The notes under the pieces are model-generated. The model searched no databases, was not told the origin of the DNA, and was given only the letters and a program-made list of their open reading frames with translations. From assembly GCA_001442985.1 (NCBI GenBank), contig LDYB01000025.1:124001-188000 (forward strand): 64,000 bases of DNA, read 5' to 3'. The position numbers were made by a program, and so were the translations under genes. Shown piece after piece: positions 42,510 through 50,892 of the stretch. Source of the DNA: Armatimonadetes bacterium DC. Its GTDB lineage: Bacteria; Armatimonadota; Fimbriimonadia; Fimbriimonadales; GBS-DC. Numbering within the stretch: the stretch's first letter is position 1; each line of letters starts with the position of its first letter.

Positions 42510-42515
42510 TATACT
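42510..42515 (+). promoter_or_regulatory. -10 box TATACT of the MacB-like permease
   Basis: AGGTATACT, followed by a 22 nt leader to the ATG at 42538. Confidence 0.5.
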
Positions 42516-42537
42516 TACGCGAGGGACGGGTAGGACG

Positions 42538-43767
42538 ATGGGAATCTGGGAATCGTTTCGGGTAGCGCTGGAGACTCTGCGAGCGCATAAGCTGCGCTCG
42601 CTGTTGACGATGCTGGGCGTGATTTTCGGCGTGATGGCGGTCGTGGTGATGGTGGCGATGATTGAGGGGGCGCGCGCCAGTGTCGTGCAGGAGTTTGAGA
42701 AACTCGGCTCGGATGTGATTATCGTCGCGTTTGACCCCACCGAGCGCATCCGCCGTGAAGAGCGCGGCGGCACCGTCGAAGGCTTGCAGATGAGCGATTT
42801 AGAAGCCATCCGTGCCCTGCCCGAACTGCGAGTCGTTACGGCAGAGCGGGGGCTGGGACAGAAAGAAGTGGTCTATCAGGGCGAAAAGCTCTCGGTCACG
42901 GTTACGGGCGTTGGCGAGGACTACCTCACCGTGCGGGCGCTGAACATCGCGCAGGGGCGTTTCTTTGAGCCGTATGAGTTTGAGACAGGCGAAAAGGTGG
43001 CGGTGCTGGGCTATGAGACCGCACAAAAGCTGTTCGGCAAGCAGGACCCCATCGGCAAGGATATTTTGCTGGATGGCACGCAGGTGCGGGTGATTGGCGT
43101 GCTGGAGAAGCGCGGGCGCACCTTCGGTGAGAATCAGGACGAGGTGGTCTACATCCCCCTCACGGCGGCGCTCAAGCGCTGGGCGGGCGACGAGCAGCTG
43201 AGCGTGATTCTGGCGATGCCCCACTCGCGGGAGCAGACCCCCCAGGCGCTGGACGCCATCTGGGAGACGCTGATGCGCCTGCACAACAACCAGCCCGATT
43301 TTCGTGTGGACACGCTGGAGAGCATCCTGAACGCCATCTCGCGGGTGATTTCGATGTTTGGTGTGTTGCTGGGCGGGATAGCAGGGCTGGCGCTGCTGGT
43401 GGGTGGGATTGGCATTATGAACATTATGCTGGTCTCGGTTACCGAGCGCACGCGCGAGATTGGGCTGCGCAAGGCGGTCGGGGCGCAGAAGTGGCACATT
43501 CTGGTGCAGTTTCTGATTGAGTCAGCCACGCTGGCGACGATTGGCGGGCTGATTGGCATGGCGCTGGGGTGGGGCTTCGGCGAGGCGATTGAGTGGCTCA
43601 CGCGCCAGTCGGAGGCGTTTGGCGAGAACGGGCTGAACTTCTACTTCCCCATCTGGGCGGGGATCGGCGCGTTTCTGTTTTCGGCGTCGGTGGGCGTTGT
43701 GTTCGGCTTGTACCCTGCGTGGCGCGCGGCGAATCTAGACCCAATTGTCGCGTTGCGGTATGAGTAG
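42538..43767 (+). CDS. MacB/FtsX-family ABC transporter permease
   Basis: A 409-residue permease with the MacB layout: helix 1 (RSLLTMLGVIFGVMAVVVMV), a large periplasmic MacB-PCD domain (~50-270) and three C-terminal helices of the FtsX domain including GIGIMNIMLVSVTERTREIGLRKAVGA. Members without a fused ATPase pair with a separate LolD-like ATPase and an HlyD adaptor; neither is adjacent, though an HlyD adaptor is encoded at 30.7 kb. It ends in a stem-loop shared with the convergent prepilin gene. Confidence 0.93.
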   Translation: MGIWESFRVALETLRAHKLRSLLTMLGVIFGVMAVVVMVAMIEGARASVVQEFEKLGSDVIIVAFDPTERIRREERGGTVEGLQMSDLEAIRALPELRVVTAERGLGQKEVVYQGEKLSVTVTGVGEDYLTVRALNIAQGRFFEPYEFETGEKVAVLGYETAQKLFGKQDPIGKDILLDGTQVRVIGVLEKRGRTFGENQDEVVYIPLTAALKRWAGDEQLSVILAMPHSREQTPQALDAIWETLMRLHNNQPDFRVDTLESILNAISRVISMFGVLLGGIAGLALLVGGIGIMNIMLVSVTERTREIGLRKAVGAQKWHILVQFLIESATLATIGGLIGMALGWGFGEAIEWLTRQSEAFGENGLNFYFPIWAGIGAFLFSASVGVVFGLYPAWRAANLDPIVALRYE

Positions 43768-43795
43768 GGGCAGAGCCATCCCGTTGCCCCTACTC
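43762..43795. terminator. Stem-loop between convergent genes
   Basis: Perfect 11 bp stem GAGTAGGGGCA / TGCCCCTACTC with a 12 nt loop, containing the permease stop codon. There is no T tract on either side, so it is a possible bidirectional or 3'-end-protecting structure. Confidence 0.45.
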
Positions 43796-43803
43796 GACGG
43801 GTG

Positions 43804-44688
43804 CTATCGCCACTCCTCGCAATAGTTGGTGCGGGCGTAGCAGCGCAGGAGCATCCGCTCGGGCTCGTCGGGGTGGGGGCGGCTGGGCCAGCCAAAGAAA
43901 CTCCAGCGCCCGCCGTACACCCGATGTCCCTGAATCTCCCAGTAGGGCGGCTGCTGACCGTCTATGGTGATACGGCGTGCCACGACGGTGTAGACATCGC
44001 CACGCCGATAAAAATCGGGTTTGAGACGGGCTGGGTAGCCCTTCGCGTGCCCGTCCACAAAGGCAACCTGCACCCGACCCTGGTAAAGGTTCTCCTGACC
44101 CACATAAACCCGCGGCGGTGCCTGGCTTCGATGCCCATGCACAGGGGTAATCAGGCTGTACGGCTCGAAGCGCGCCCCATCGGCAGAGAGCAGGTTTCCA
44201 TCAAACCAGAAACCTGTCTCCGTAGGGTAGGGAATCTCGGCGAGCGCGACAGGCGGCACATCGGGATAGGTGAAGCGGTTCACCATCAGGCACCAGTTGG
44301 GCATGAGCGCCGCCGTGTGCGGTTCACCCCCACACAGGGGCGTTATGATGGGGTCGGCGTCGCGCAGAGCGGTCAGGTCGGTCGGCTGCAGGTTCGCAGG
44401 ACACAGGTAGAGGGCGTCATGCTTCACATAGGGCGACACCATCCCCCACACAGACCGCAAGCAGACCGTCTCCCCCGCCACGCGATAAAAGGCGAGCGGA
44501 AACTGCTCGTCATGGTCGTTCAGATACATCAGTGTCGCCGACGCCAGCTGGCGCAGGTTTGCCACACAGACACGGGCACGCGATTGGTGGCGCGCGCTCA
44601 CAAAAGCGGGCATCAGCAGCGCCACCAGCACCGCAATGATGGCAATCACAATCAGCAACTCTATCAAAGTAAAGGCTCTGATTCGCAT
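43804..44688 (-). CDS. Type II/IV prepilin-like protein (H-X9-DG class)
   Basis: A 294-residue protein with a class III leader: MRIRAF then [20 protein letters not shown], the prepilin peptidase site and hydrophobic helix with the conserved glutamate at +5 (cleavage before the F of FTLIE). The globular part contains [10 protein letters not shown], the motif of the H-X9-DG prepilin group that is numerous in Planctomycetes and Armatimonadota. The ATG at 44688 is chosen because the short basic leader begins there. Such pseudopilins belong to type II secretion-like surface systems. Confidence 0.92.
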   Translation of the reverse strand: MRIRAFTLIELLIVIAIIAVLVALLMPAFVSARHQSRARVCVANLRQLASATLMYLNDHDEQFPLAFYRVAGETVCLRSVWGMVSPYVKHDALYLCPANLQPTDLTALRDADPIITPLCGGEPHTAALMPNWCLMVNRFTYPDVPPVALAEIPYPTETGFWFDGNLLSADGARFEPYSLITPVHGHRSQAPPRVYVGQENLYQGRVQVAFVDGHAKGYPARLKPDFYRRGDVYTVVARRITIDGQQPPYWEIQGHRVYGGRWSFFGWPSRPHPDEPERMLLRCYARTNYCEEWR

Positions 44689-44704
44689 AGGCAGCCCCCA
44701 ATAG

Positions 44705-44758
44705 ACGAAAGCCCACTCCCCGATGCGCAAAGGCATCACAGGTGAAGTGGGCTTTCGT
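44705..44758 (-). terminator. Nested stem-loop between the crcB operon and the prepilin gene
   Basis: A perfect 13 bp stem ACGAAAGCCCACT / AGTGGGCTTTCGT encloses a second hairpin GATGC/GCATC. It lies 66 bp after the DUF190 stop and 16 bp before the prepilin ATG; it may end the upstream operon or act in the prepilin leader. Confidence 0.55.
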
Positions 44759-44824
44759 TGGAATGATGAAAAAGCACCTGCCAATTATTGTGGGTGTTCC
44801 GCGCCGAATCTGGAGTCGGTTCTG

Positions 44825-45172
44825 TTATGCCGATGGCGAAGCGTTCGCGGCGTACTTGACCACCTCCGCATCCCACCACACCACCAGCCCTTCCTGCACC
44901 ATCTCATCGACCACCAAGAGGAAATGCTCGATTTTCTCCTGAGAATCTACAATCTCAATCACAATTGGCAGGTCTTCCGAGAGGCGGAGGATGTTGGCGG
45001 TGTGGATGCGGCTGTTGGCGCCGTAGCCTGCTATCCCGCGAAGGATGGTACCGCCCGCCAGCCCCATCTCCCGCGCCTTGAGCAGAATCGCCATATAGAG
45101 CGGCTGCCCATGCCACTTATCCGATTCGCCGATATAAATGCGCAAAACGCGCGCTTTGCCTGTGATTTTCAT
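44825..45172 (-). CDS. DUF190 protein, PII-like partner of CrcB
   Basis: A 115-residue DUF190 protein with the ferredoxin-like/PII-like fold: KARVLRIYIGESDKWHGQPL, AILLKAREMGLAGGTILRGI, GYGANSRIHTANILRLSEDL and PIVIEIVDSQEKIEHFL. DUF190 genes commonly accompany crcB, and the protein probably modulates fluoride export. The ATG at 45172 overlaps the crcB stop as ATGA. The C-terminal tail is short. Confidence 0.92.
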   Translation of the reverse strand: MKITGKARVLRIYIGESDKWHGQPLYMAILLKAREMGLAGGTILRGIAGYGANSRIHTANILRLSEDLPIVIEIVDSQEKIEHFLLVVDEMVQEGLVVWWDAEVVKYAANASPSA

Positions 45173-45561
45173 GGTTCTACACCTCCAATCAGCCAGCGTG
45201 CGACCACCACGCCCAGAAACACCGCAATCAAACCCAGCACCAGACTGCCGAACAGGTTCAGACACGCCTTGAGCCAGGAACCTTCCAGAATCAGGCGCAG
45301 GCTCTCATACTCATAGGTGGAATAGGTGGTGAACGAACCGATGAAGCCGATGGCAATCAGCTGCCGCCATTCAGGCGACCAGGGGAAATGGAGCGCGAGC
45401 GTCATAAACAGCCCCAGCAAGAAGGAGCCTGAGACATTGATGAGCATCGTCTCGATAGGGAAGAGCAGCCCGAAACGCCCGGCAATCCATCCCCCCAGCC
45501 AGTAGCGCAGATTCGCGCCCAGAAAGCCACCGAGACCTACAATCAGCACCGTTTTCCACAT
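45169..45561 (-). CDS. crcB: Fluoride ion channel CrcB/Fluc
   Basis: A 130-residue four-helix fluoride channel subunit that works as a dual-topology dimer. Key segments are GGFLGANLRYWLGGWI at the N-terminus, TMLINVSGSFLLGLFM with the pore asparagine, and FIGSFTTYSTYEYESLRLI containing the Phe box and the central Na+-site threonines. It starts immediately after the histidine kinase stop (45562). No crcB-type fluoride riboswitch is recognisable upstream of it or of the operon. Confidence 0.95.
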   Translation of the reverse strand: MWKTVLIVGLGGFLGANLRYWLGGWIAGRFGLLFPIETMLINVSGSFLLGLFMTLALHFPWSPEWRQLIAIGFIGSFTTYSTYEYESLRLILEGSWLKACLNLFGSLVLGLIAVFLGVVVARWLIGGVEP

Positions 45562-47139
45562 CTAACTGCCCTCCGGTTTCCGAAACTCGCGCGGCAAGAA
45601 GACCCTGAAAGTGGTGCCTTTGCCGACGGCGGTGTCCACCTCGATGCGCCCGCCCATCTGATCCACAATCCCCCGCACGGCAGCCAGCCCCATCCCCGTG
45701 CCCTGTCCGACGGGTTTTGTGGTGAAAAACGGCTCGAAGATGTAGGGGAGTATCTCCTGAGGGATGCCCATGCCCGTGTCGGAAACCTCAAGCACCACAT
45801 GGTCGGGCGTTTTCGGGGGGCTATAGACACGGACTGTTAGCACGCCGCCTGCAGGCATGGCGTCGCGTGCGTTCACCGCGAGGTTCAGCAAGATTTGGGT
45901 CAGCTGGTCGGGGTCCGCCGTCATGGAGCCGATATCGGGTTGAATTTCCAGCTCAAGGCGCACGGATTCGGGGATCAGGCGCGCAAGCAGAGTCCTGGTA
46001 TCATCAAGCCACTCTGGCAGGGAGACCAGATGAGGCTGGCTCACCTGTTTGCGGGCATAAGCCAGCAGCTGGCGGGTAAGTCCTGCCGCGCGCTGGGCGG
46101 CTTTCTGCACGCCTTCCAGATAGCGCCGGAGCGTTTCGTCAGTGGCGCGTTCCAGTGCCATCTCGGTGTAGCCCAGAATCGCGGTCAGCACATTATTGAA
46201 GTCGTGCGCGACTCCGCCTGCCAGCCGCCCGATGCTCTCCAGCCGATAGGCTTGCTCCAGCTCTTTCTGCAGGCGTCGCAGCTCGGTGATGTCAATCTGC
46301 ACGCCCCACGCCCGCACCAGAGAGCCGTTCTCCACAACGCCGACGACGCTGTTGAGAATATAGCGCTCTTTGCCCTCGTGGTCGCGGTCCACCGATTCCA
46401 CCAGCTCCATCCGATACCCGTTGCGGATGAAAAAGCGCAACATTTCGCGATTTTGCGGGTTATCAGAAATGACGCGCTCGCCCAGCTTCTTACCGACAAG
46501 CTCTTCCGGGTTGTCGTAGCCGTACATGCGGGCATAGGCAGGGTTGCATTCTGCCAGATAGCCGCGCGTGAACATGAGCTCGATCTGTTCCTCTTCGGGC
46601 AGGTCAATAGGGATAGGTTCCGCGGCTTCGTAGCACCAGATGCCCTCGTTGGCAAGTTGCATGAAAGTGCGGTATCGCTGTTCGCTGGCTTCCAGTTCGC
46701 GCATCAGGCGGTTGCGCTCTGTTACATCGTTCAGGATGGCGTGAATCACCTCACGCCCCCGGAAACGGATAACGCTGTAATGCGCCTCTAACTCGCGCAC
46801 TTCTCCAGAGGCGGTGCGATGGAGCGCAGGCTCGGTTCCGTAACGGCTCTGGAGAACACGCTGAACCAGTTCCGTGTTCCAGCAGTGTTCCTGAGCGCTT
46901 AATTCGGAGCAGCGTTTGCCAATCAGCTCCGGGAGGGGGTAGCCGTAAAAACGCGCTGCGGCGGGGTTCGCAGCCAGGATGGCGCCCGTCTCTACCTCCA
47001 GCAGCAACTGAGGGAGCGTGCTTTCCGTGAAGAGTTGCGCCCCCCACTCATGCACTTCCTGCGCGTGTTCCAGCTCCGCCACGCGACGCTTGAGACGCTC
47101 AATCTCCAGAATATAAGCCTCTAACTCCGCTCCAGACAT
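45562..47139 (-). CDS. PAS/PAS sensor histidine kinase in a crcB operon
   Basis: A 525-residue soluble kinase without transmembrane segments. A short coiled coil is followed by two PAS domains (about 30-150 and 155-285; each ends in a PAC-like stretch), then HisKA with the phospho-acceptor in GGVAHDFNNVLTAILGYTE, and a HATPase with NLAVNARDAM, VSDTGMGIP, and QGTGMGLAAVRGIVDQMGG. The AHDFNN type is the HisKA class common in hybrid or NtrB-like kinases. No receiver or response regulator is adjacent. It is the first gene of the kinase-crcB-DUF190 operon. Confidence 0.93.
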   Translation of the reverse strand: MSGAELEAYILEIERLKRRVAELEHAQEVHEWGAQLFTESTLPQLLLEVETGAILAANPAAARFYGYPLPELIGKRCSELSAQEHCWNTELVQRVLQSRYGTEPALHRTASGEVRELEAHYSVIRFRGREVIHAILNDVTERNRLMRELEASEQRYRTFMQLANEGIWCYEAAEPIPIDLPEEEQIELMFTRGYLAECNPAYARMYGYDNPEELVGKKLGERVISDNPQNREMLRFFIRNGYRMELVESVDRDHEGKERYILNSVVGVVENGSLVRAWGVQIDITELRRLQKELEQAYRLESIGRLAGGVAHDFNNVLTAILGYTEMALERATDETLRRYLEGVQKAAQRAAGLTRQLLAYARKQVSQPHLVSLPEWLDDTRTLLARLIPESVRLELEIQPDIGSMTADPDQLTQILLNLAVNARDAMPAGGVLTVRVYSPPKTPDHVVLEVSDTGMGIPQEILPYIFEPFFTTKPVGQGTGMGLAAVRGIVDQMGGRIEVDTAVGKGTTFRVFLPREFRKPEGS

Positions 47140-47149
47140 GCTGGGAATT

Positions 47150-47182
47150 AGTTTACCCGCAGGTGATGTTTTTCCTGCGGGT
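47150..47182 (-). promoter_or_regulatory. -10 box TAAACT and adjoining inverted repeat of the kinase-crcB operon
   Basis: GGGTAAACT on the minus strand (47150-47155) is 10 nt from the ATG. It touches a perfect 9 bp inverted repeat, ACCCGCAGG / CCTGCGGGT (47155-47163, 47174-47182), which could be an operator or a terminator stem for upstream transcription. Confidence 0.45.
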
Positions 47183-47205
47183 TTGAGGCTAACGATTAAG
47201 GAACG

Positions 47206-47231
47206 GTTCCCCCCGCCCTTGCAGGGGGAAC
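47206..47231 (-). terminator. Stem-loop after the DsrE-like gene
   Basis: GTTCCCCC / GGGGGAAC, 8 bp, 10 bp after the stop at 47241. The following T content is weak. Confidence 0.45.
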
Positions 47232-47240
47232 TGAGGGGGT

Positions 47241-47837
47241 TCAGATAAACAGGGTGGCTTTTGAGCGAGTGGCGTCGCCGAGGAAGGTCGCCACGCCGCC
47301 GACCTCGATGCCGTCGATAAGCTCCTCTTTGCGGATGCCCATCACATCCATCGACATCTGGCAGGCGACGATGCGCACGCCGAGATCGCGCGCCATTTGC
47401 GCCATCTCTTCGGGCTGGGGCACGCCCTGCTGCTTCATCATCGCGCGAAGCATTTTGGCGCCAATCCCCCCGAAGTTCATCTTCGAAACGCCCAGCCTGC
47501 GCAGCCCGACGGGCGTCATCCAGCCCATGAGCTTCTGGAAGAGCGTCTTGCCTGCCGACTGGCGCTTCTGACGCAGTGCGGTCAGCCCCCAGAAGGTGAA
47601 GAACATCGAGACCTCCATCCCACTGGCTGCCGCGCCCGACGCAATCACAAACGCCGCCAGCACTCTATCCAGATCGCCCGAAAACACCACCATCGCGAGG
47701 CGGTTGTCGGGCATCTGCGAGCGCATCGCCTCCACCTGCGTCTGGAGCTGCTGAATCTGCTCCTGCAGGCGCGCCAGATCGGGGAGGGGCATCTCCGAAA
47801 CGGCGCGGTCGTTGAGGGCTACCTGTCCGTTCGTCAT
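47241..47837 (-). CDS. DsrE/DsrF/DrsH-family sulfur-relay protein
   Basis: A 198-residue DsrE-like protein. An N-terminal coiled coil (~18-40, LARLQEQIQQLQTQVEAM) precedes the DsrE fold: LAMVVFSGDLDRVLAAFVIA, SGMEVSMFFTFWGLTALRQ and the cysteine in GVRIVACQMSMDVMGIR, the probable persulfide carrier. It ends in the GVATFLGDATRSKATLFI typical of this subfamily. It lies 9 bp after a TusA-like gene, so the two probably hand sulfur between them. Confidence 0.92.
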   Translation of the reverse strand: MTNGQVALNDRAVSEMPLPDLARLQEQIQQLQTQVEAMRSQMPDNRLAMVVFSGDLDRVLAAFVIASGAAASGMEVSMFFTFWGLTALRQKRQSAGKTLFQKLMGWMTPVGLRRLGVSKMNFGGIGAKMLRAMMKQQGVPQPEEMAQMARDLGVRIVACQMSMDVMGIRKEELIDGIEVGGVATFLGDATRSKATLFI

Positions 47838-47846
47838 GGTCTCACC

Positions 47847-48098
47847 TCACTTCTTGCGTACATAGTGAACATAGACTGTCTTGCCGTCCATCTCGGTGGT
47901 TTCCTGCGAGACCAGTTCCGCGTCGGAGACCATCTTGACCCAGCCCTGGAAGTCGTTCACCGAGCCGGGGTCCGTCGCCAGCACGCGAAGTACCTGACCC
48001 GACTGCAGATTCTGGAACGCCTTGCGAGCGTTCACAATCGGCATCGGGCACTGAAGCCCACGCGCGTCCACCTCAACATCATAAGTGATTTGCGTCAT
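47847..48098 (-). CDS. TusA/SirA-family sulfur carrier
   Basis: An 83-residue TusA-like protein with the CPxP motif in VDARGLQCPMPIVNARKAFQ, the conserved cysteine being the persulfide carrier, and the second conserved block VLRVLATDPGSVNDFQGWVK. GGAGG precedes the start. Paired with the DsrE-like gene, it suggests a cytoplasmic sulfur-transfer relay for cofactor or tRNA thiolation or for sulfur metabolism; no Dsr or Sox genes are present. Confidence 0.95.
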   Translation of the reverse strand: MTQITYDVEVDARGLQCPMPIVNARKAFQNLQSGQVLRVLATDPGSVNDFQGWVKMVSDAELVSQETTEMDGKTVYVHYVRKK

Positions 48099-48160
48099 CG
48101 TTTTCTACCTCCTTGTTCAGGGTGTTCGCTTTGTTAGAGGCAGGCAGGGCGCAAAAGGAT

Positions 48161-49021
48161 TCATGGAGTGCGCATGAGCTGATCGATGGCGGCGCGCTGT
48201 TCGGGGTCTAATTCGGTCAGGGGCGGGCGCACGGGGCTAAGCGGAAAGCCGTAGTGGGTCAGCGCGTACTTGAAGTTCGCAGGGGCGGGGAAGGCATCAA
48301 TCGCATCGGCGAACGCATCCACCTGTGCCTGCGTGCCCTCGCAGACCTCGCCTGCATTGAAACGCGCCACAATCTGTACCAGAGGCTGCGGGCGCACATT
48401 CGCCAGCCCGCTGATGGTGCCCGCGCCACCACCCTGCAGGCATTTCAGCAAAAACTTCTCTTCGCCCACCCACACCCGCAGTCGCGGCACATAGCGCAGA
48501 TATTGCTCCAGTTGCGCCAGGTCGCCTGAGCTATCTTTGATGCCAATCAGATGAGGATAACCCAGCAGCGCTTCTATCAGGGCAGGGAGGATGGGCACGC
48601 GCGTGCGCTGGGGAATGTTGTAGAGAATCACGGGAAGCGAGGTCGTCTCCAGAATTGCCCGAAAATAGGCAATCAACCCTTCCAGGGGGGCAGGGAAGTA
48701 GAAGGGGGGCGCAATCATCAGGGCGTCGCAGCTGAGCTTCTGGGCTTTCTGACATAGAAACTGGGCTTCGGTGAGGCTGCTGGTCAGCACGCCGGCGATA
48801 ATCTGGAGCCGCCCGCGCCCCTGAACCGCCAGCTCGTAAAGGCGCCCTTTTTCGGGCGCGCTCAGCGAAGCGCCCTCGCCTGTGGAACCCGCGACCACGA
48901 CGCCGTTCACCCCCGCCGCCTCCTGAAACGCCAGCAAGCGCAGGAACAGCCCTTCGTCTATCGTACCCCCCTCCGTGAAGGGAGTCAGGATCGCCGTGTA
49001 GACACTTCGCTCGGGTAGCAT
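48161..49021 (-). CDS. DapA/NAL-superfamily lyase (dihydrodipicolinate synthase family)
   Basis: A 286-residue class I aldolase of the DHDPS/N-acetylneuraminate lyase family. The Schiff-base lysine is in LIGIKDSSGDL, the catalytic tyrosine in PVILYNIPQRTR and the substrate-carboxylate loop in GSTGEGASLSAPEK. Several paralogs of this family act on sugar acids rather than aspartate semialdehyde, so lysine synthesis is likely but not proven. It follows the zinc-ribbon gene by 3 nt and is near no other lysine gene. Confidence 0.9.
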   Translation of the reverse strand: MLPERSVYTAILTPFTEGGTIDEGLFLRLLAFQEAAGVNGVVVAGSTGEGASLSAPEKGRLYELAVQGRGRLQIIAGVLTSSLTEAQFLCQKAQKLSCDALMIAPPFYFPAPLEGLIAYFRAILETTSLPVILYNIPQRTRVPILPALIEALLGYPHLIGIKDSSGDLAQLEQYLRYVPRLRVWVGEEKFLLKCLQGGGAGTISGLANVRPQPLVQIVARFNAGEVCEGTQAQVDAFADAIDAFPAPANFKYALTHYGFPLSPVRPPLTELDPEQRAAIDQLMRTP

Positions 49022-49024
49022 GGC

Positions 49025-49522
49025 TCAGAAAGGGAATCGGGGGCGCGCCCGCATGAAGTTGAACAGCCCCAGCCAGAACTCCTTACGGGCGACTTCTTCC
49101 TTATGCTCCGCTTCAATCTTTGCCAGCTCCACCTGCGCTTTCGCTTCGGGAGGGATTTCCATCGCTTTGGCGTCGCGCAGTACCTGCTCCATCTTCTCCA
49201 GCTCGCCGTTGTCCACCCATGTGCCCCCGCACTTGTCGCATGCGTCCAGCACGATGGGCGAGGTATAGAGGTAGTTATACCGATAGAGCGGCTCCCGGCA
49301 CACGGGGCAGAGCCGCTCCCATGGGGGGTCGTAGCGCTCCACCAGCGGCTGGTACTGATGGTCGAGTCGGGGCAGGATTTCGGGGTCCAGATTGTGCAGG
49401 CGCGTCAACTCGTCGGCGTCGAACCAGATGCCCGCACAGGTGGGGCAGACATCGATCGTGATGCCCAGATGCGTTTGGGGTACCAGCGCCACCTGACACA
49501 CGGGGCAGAGTCGTTCTCTCAT
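49025..49522 (-). CDS. Double zinc-ribbon (zf-TFIIB) protein
   Basis: A 165-residue protein with two copies of a TFIIB-type zinc finger: CPVCQVAL...VCPTCAGIWFDADELTRL (4-45) and CPVCREPL...ACDKCGGTWVDNGELEKM (71-113). A charged amphipathic helix (~115-150) follows. Such proteins are common but uncharacterised; nucleic acid or protein binding is plausible. It overlaps the membrane-protein gene upstream by 4 nt and abuts the DapA-family gene. Confidence 0.88.
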   Translation of the reverse strand: MRERLCPVCQVALVPQTHLGITIDVCPTCAGIWFDADELTRLHNLDPEILPRLDHQYQPLVERYDPPWERLCPVCREPLYRYNYLYTSPIVLDACDKCGGTWVDNGELEKMEQVLRDAKAMEIPPEAKAQVELAKIEAEHKEEVARKEFWLGLFNFMRARPRFPF

Positions 49523-50244
49523 TGTGTTTTCCCCTCCTCTGCAGGGTGTCCTTTCAGCTCCAGCGTGGTGTGTGCCTGAAGGCTGCCCGCAGACATAAGT
49601 AGTTTACCATGAATCGCGCGCGTCCATTTGCGCTTAGCGTCCAGATAGACCGTAATCTCGCCCTGAATCTGGGGCAGGGAGTCGGGCATCGGTTCCGCGC
49701 GGGCGACGATTTTATAACACGGAGCGCCTTCCACTCTCTCCCAACCCGTGAGCCGACACCGGTAGCGGGTCTTCATGCTACCGACGGTATGCAGTTTTTC
49801 CCACTGTTCGCCGACGCGAACGGCGCGATGGGGGTAGGCGTAGGGCACGCTGGTGAGCAACATGGCAGTGTTCTCCAGAGGGATTTCTTCCCCTTCGGGC
49901 GTGAAGCGCAGGCGCATGCGTTCGCGCAGCTCGCCGAAAGGAAGCATATACTCTCGCAACGCCCGAATGGCTTCAGGATCGCCCTCGAGAGTACGCTCCA
50001 CAATCGCGCTGCCGTCGGGCTGAACCGTTTTCACCGTGTCGGTGATACGCAGCTCCAGCTGGGCGCTCTGATCTTTGAGCTGAAAGGTTTGCACGAGGGT
50101 ATAGCGCCACTGTTCGCCGGGGCGCATCTGGCGCGTGATGGCAACAGGGCGTCCGCAAAAATTGGGAACAATGATGAGGTAAAGCACCGCGCCCAGCAAC
50201 AGTAACCCCACCACGAGACGCCAGTTGCGCTTGAGCCAGCCCAT
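49519..50244 (-). CDS. Membrane-anchored protein of unknown function
   Basis: A ~241-residue protein with one N-terminal helix (LVVGLLLLGAVLYLIIVPNF) and an extracytoplasmic beta-rich domain (MRPGEQWRYTLVQTFQLKDQ, VRVGEQWEKLH, GEITVYLDAKRKWTRAIHG) reminiscent of DUF6263-like lipid-binding or lipoprotein folds; this resemblance is weak. Three ATGs exist (50253, 50247, 50244). The TACACT box at 50255-50260 fits the third (10 nt away), so that start is given. It lies between hslV and the zinc-ribbon gene on the same strand. Confidence 0.7.
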   Translation of the reverse strand: MGWLKRNWRLVVGLLLLGAVLYLIIVPNFCGRPVAITRQMRPGEQWRYTLVQTFQLKDQSAQLELRITDTVKTVQPDGSAIVERTLEGDPEAIRALREYMLPFGELRERMRLRFTPEGEEIPLENTAMLLTSVPYAYPHRAVRVGEQWEKLHTVGSMKTRYRCRLTGWERVEGAPCYKIVARAEPMPDSLPQIQGEITVYLDAKRKWTRAIHGKLLMSAGSLQAHTTLELKGHPAEEGKTQ

Positions 50245-50254
50245 CATCGCCATG

Positions 50255-50260
50255 AGTGTA
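50255..50260 (-). promoter_or_regulatory. Internal -10 box TACACT
   Basis: GGTACACT on the minus strand, between hslV and the membrane-protein gene; it would give the downstream genes their own leaderless transcript. Confidence 0.4.
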
Positions 50261-50265
50261 CCTGA

Positions 50266-50799
50266 CTACCCGGTTTCCAGCACTTCGAGCGTGATATGGT
50301 CGTTGGTATAGATGCAGAGCTGGCTGGCGATTCGGAGCGCCTCTTCGGCGATTTCGCGAGCCGAGAGGGCGGTATGTCGCAGCAGTGCCTGCGCGGCTGC
50401 CTGCGCATACGCCCCGCCGGAGCCGATGCCAATCACATCCTCATCGGGTTCCAGCACATTGCCGTCGCCCGCCACCACCAGCATCGTCTCTTTGTCTGCC
50501 ACCACCATGAGGGCGTTCAGCTGACGCAGGATGCGGTCGGTGCGCCAGTCTTTGGCGAACTCGACGGCGGCGCGGCGCAGGTTGCCCCCTGTGGCTTCCA
50601 GCTTAGCTTCGAAGCGGTCCAGCAGCGCCTGCGCATCCGCCGCGGCGCCCGCGATTCCCGCCAGCACACGGTTATGATAGAGCCAGCGCACTTTTCGGGC
50701 GGTGTGCTTAATCACCACCTCGCCCATCGTAATCTGACCATCGGAAGCAAAGGCAATCTGGTTCCCGCGCCGAACGGCTAAAACGGTAGTGCCGTGCAT
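50266..50799 (-). CDS. hslV: ATP-dependent protease subunit HslV
   Basis: A 177-residue proteasome-like peptidase. Processing after MHG would expose the catalytic threonine of TTVLAVRRGNQIAFASDGQ; the lysine in HTARKVRWL and the core GIGSGGAYAQAAAQAL are conserved. It normally forms HslUV with the AAA+ unfoldase HslU, but no hslU gene lies beside it; the downstream gene is a membrane protein. TATCCT (50807-50812) ends 7 nt before the ATG. Confidence 0.95.
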   Translation of the reverse strand: MHGTTVLAVRRGNQIAFASDGQITMGEVVIKHTARKVRWLYHNRVLAGIAGAAADAQALLDRFEAKLEATGGNLRRAAVEFAKDWRTDRILRQLNALMVVADKETMLVVAGDGNVLEPDEDVIGIGSGGAYAQAAAQALLRHTALSAREIAEEALRIASQLCIYTNDHITLEVLETG

Positions 50800-50892
50800 A
50801 GTCAGTAGGATACCTGAAAAATCGCCGTGCGCACTGGCAGGAACGGCAGGTTTACTGGTGTATTTAAGTCTATCCCTGTTAGGAGGTAGCAG

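Noticed and set aside
47137-47240. Possible fluoride riboswitch before the kinase-crcB-DUF190 operon
   Set aside because: The region holds only simple inverted repeats and lacks the conserved pseudoknot segments of the crcB motif as I know it. A covariance-model search would be decisive.
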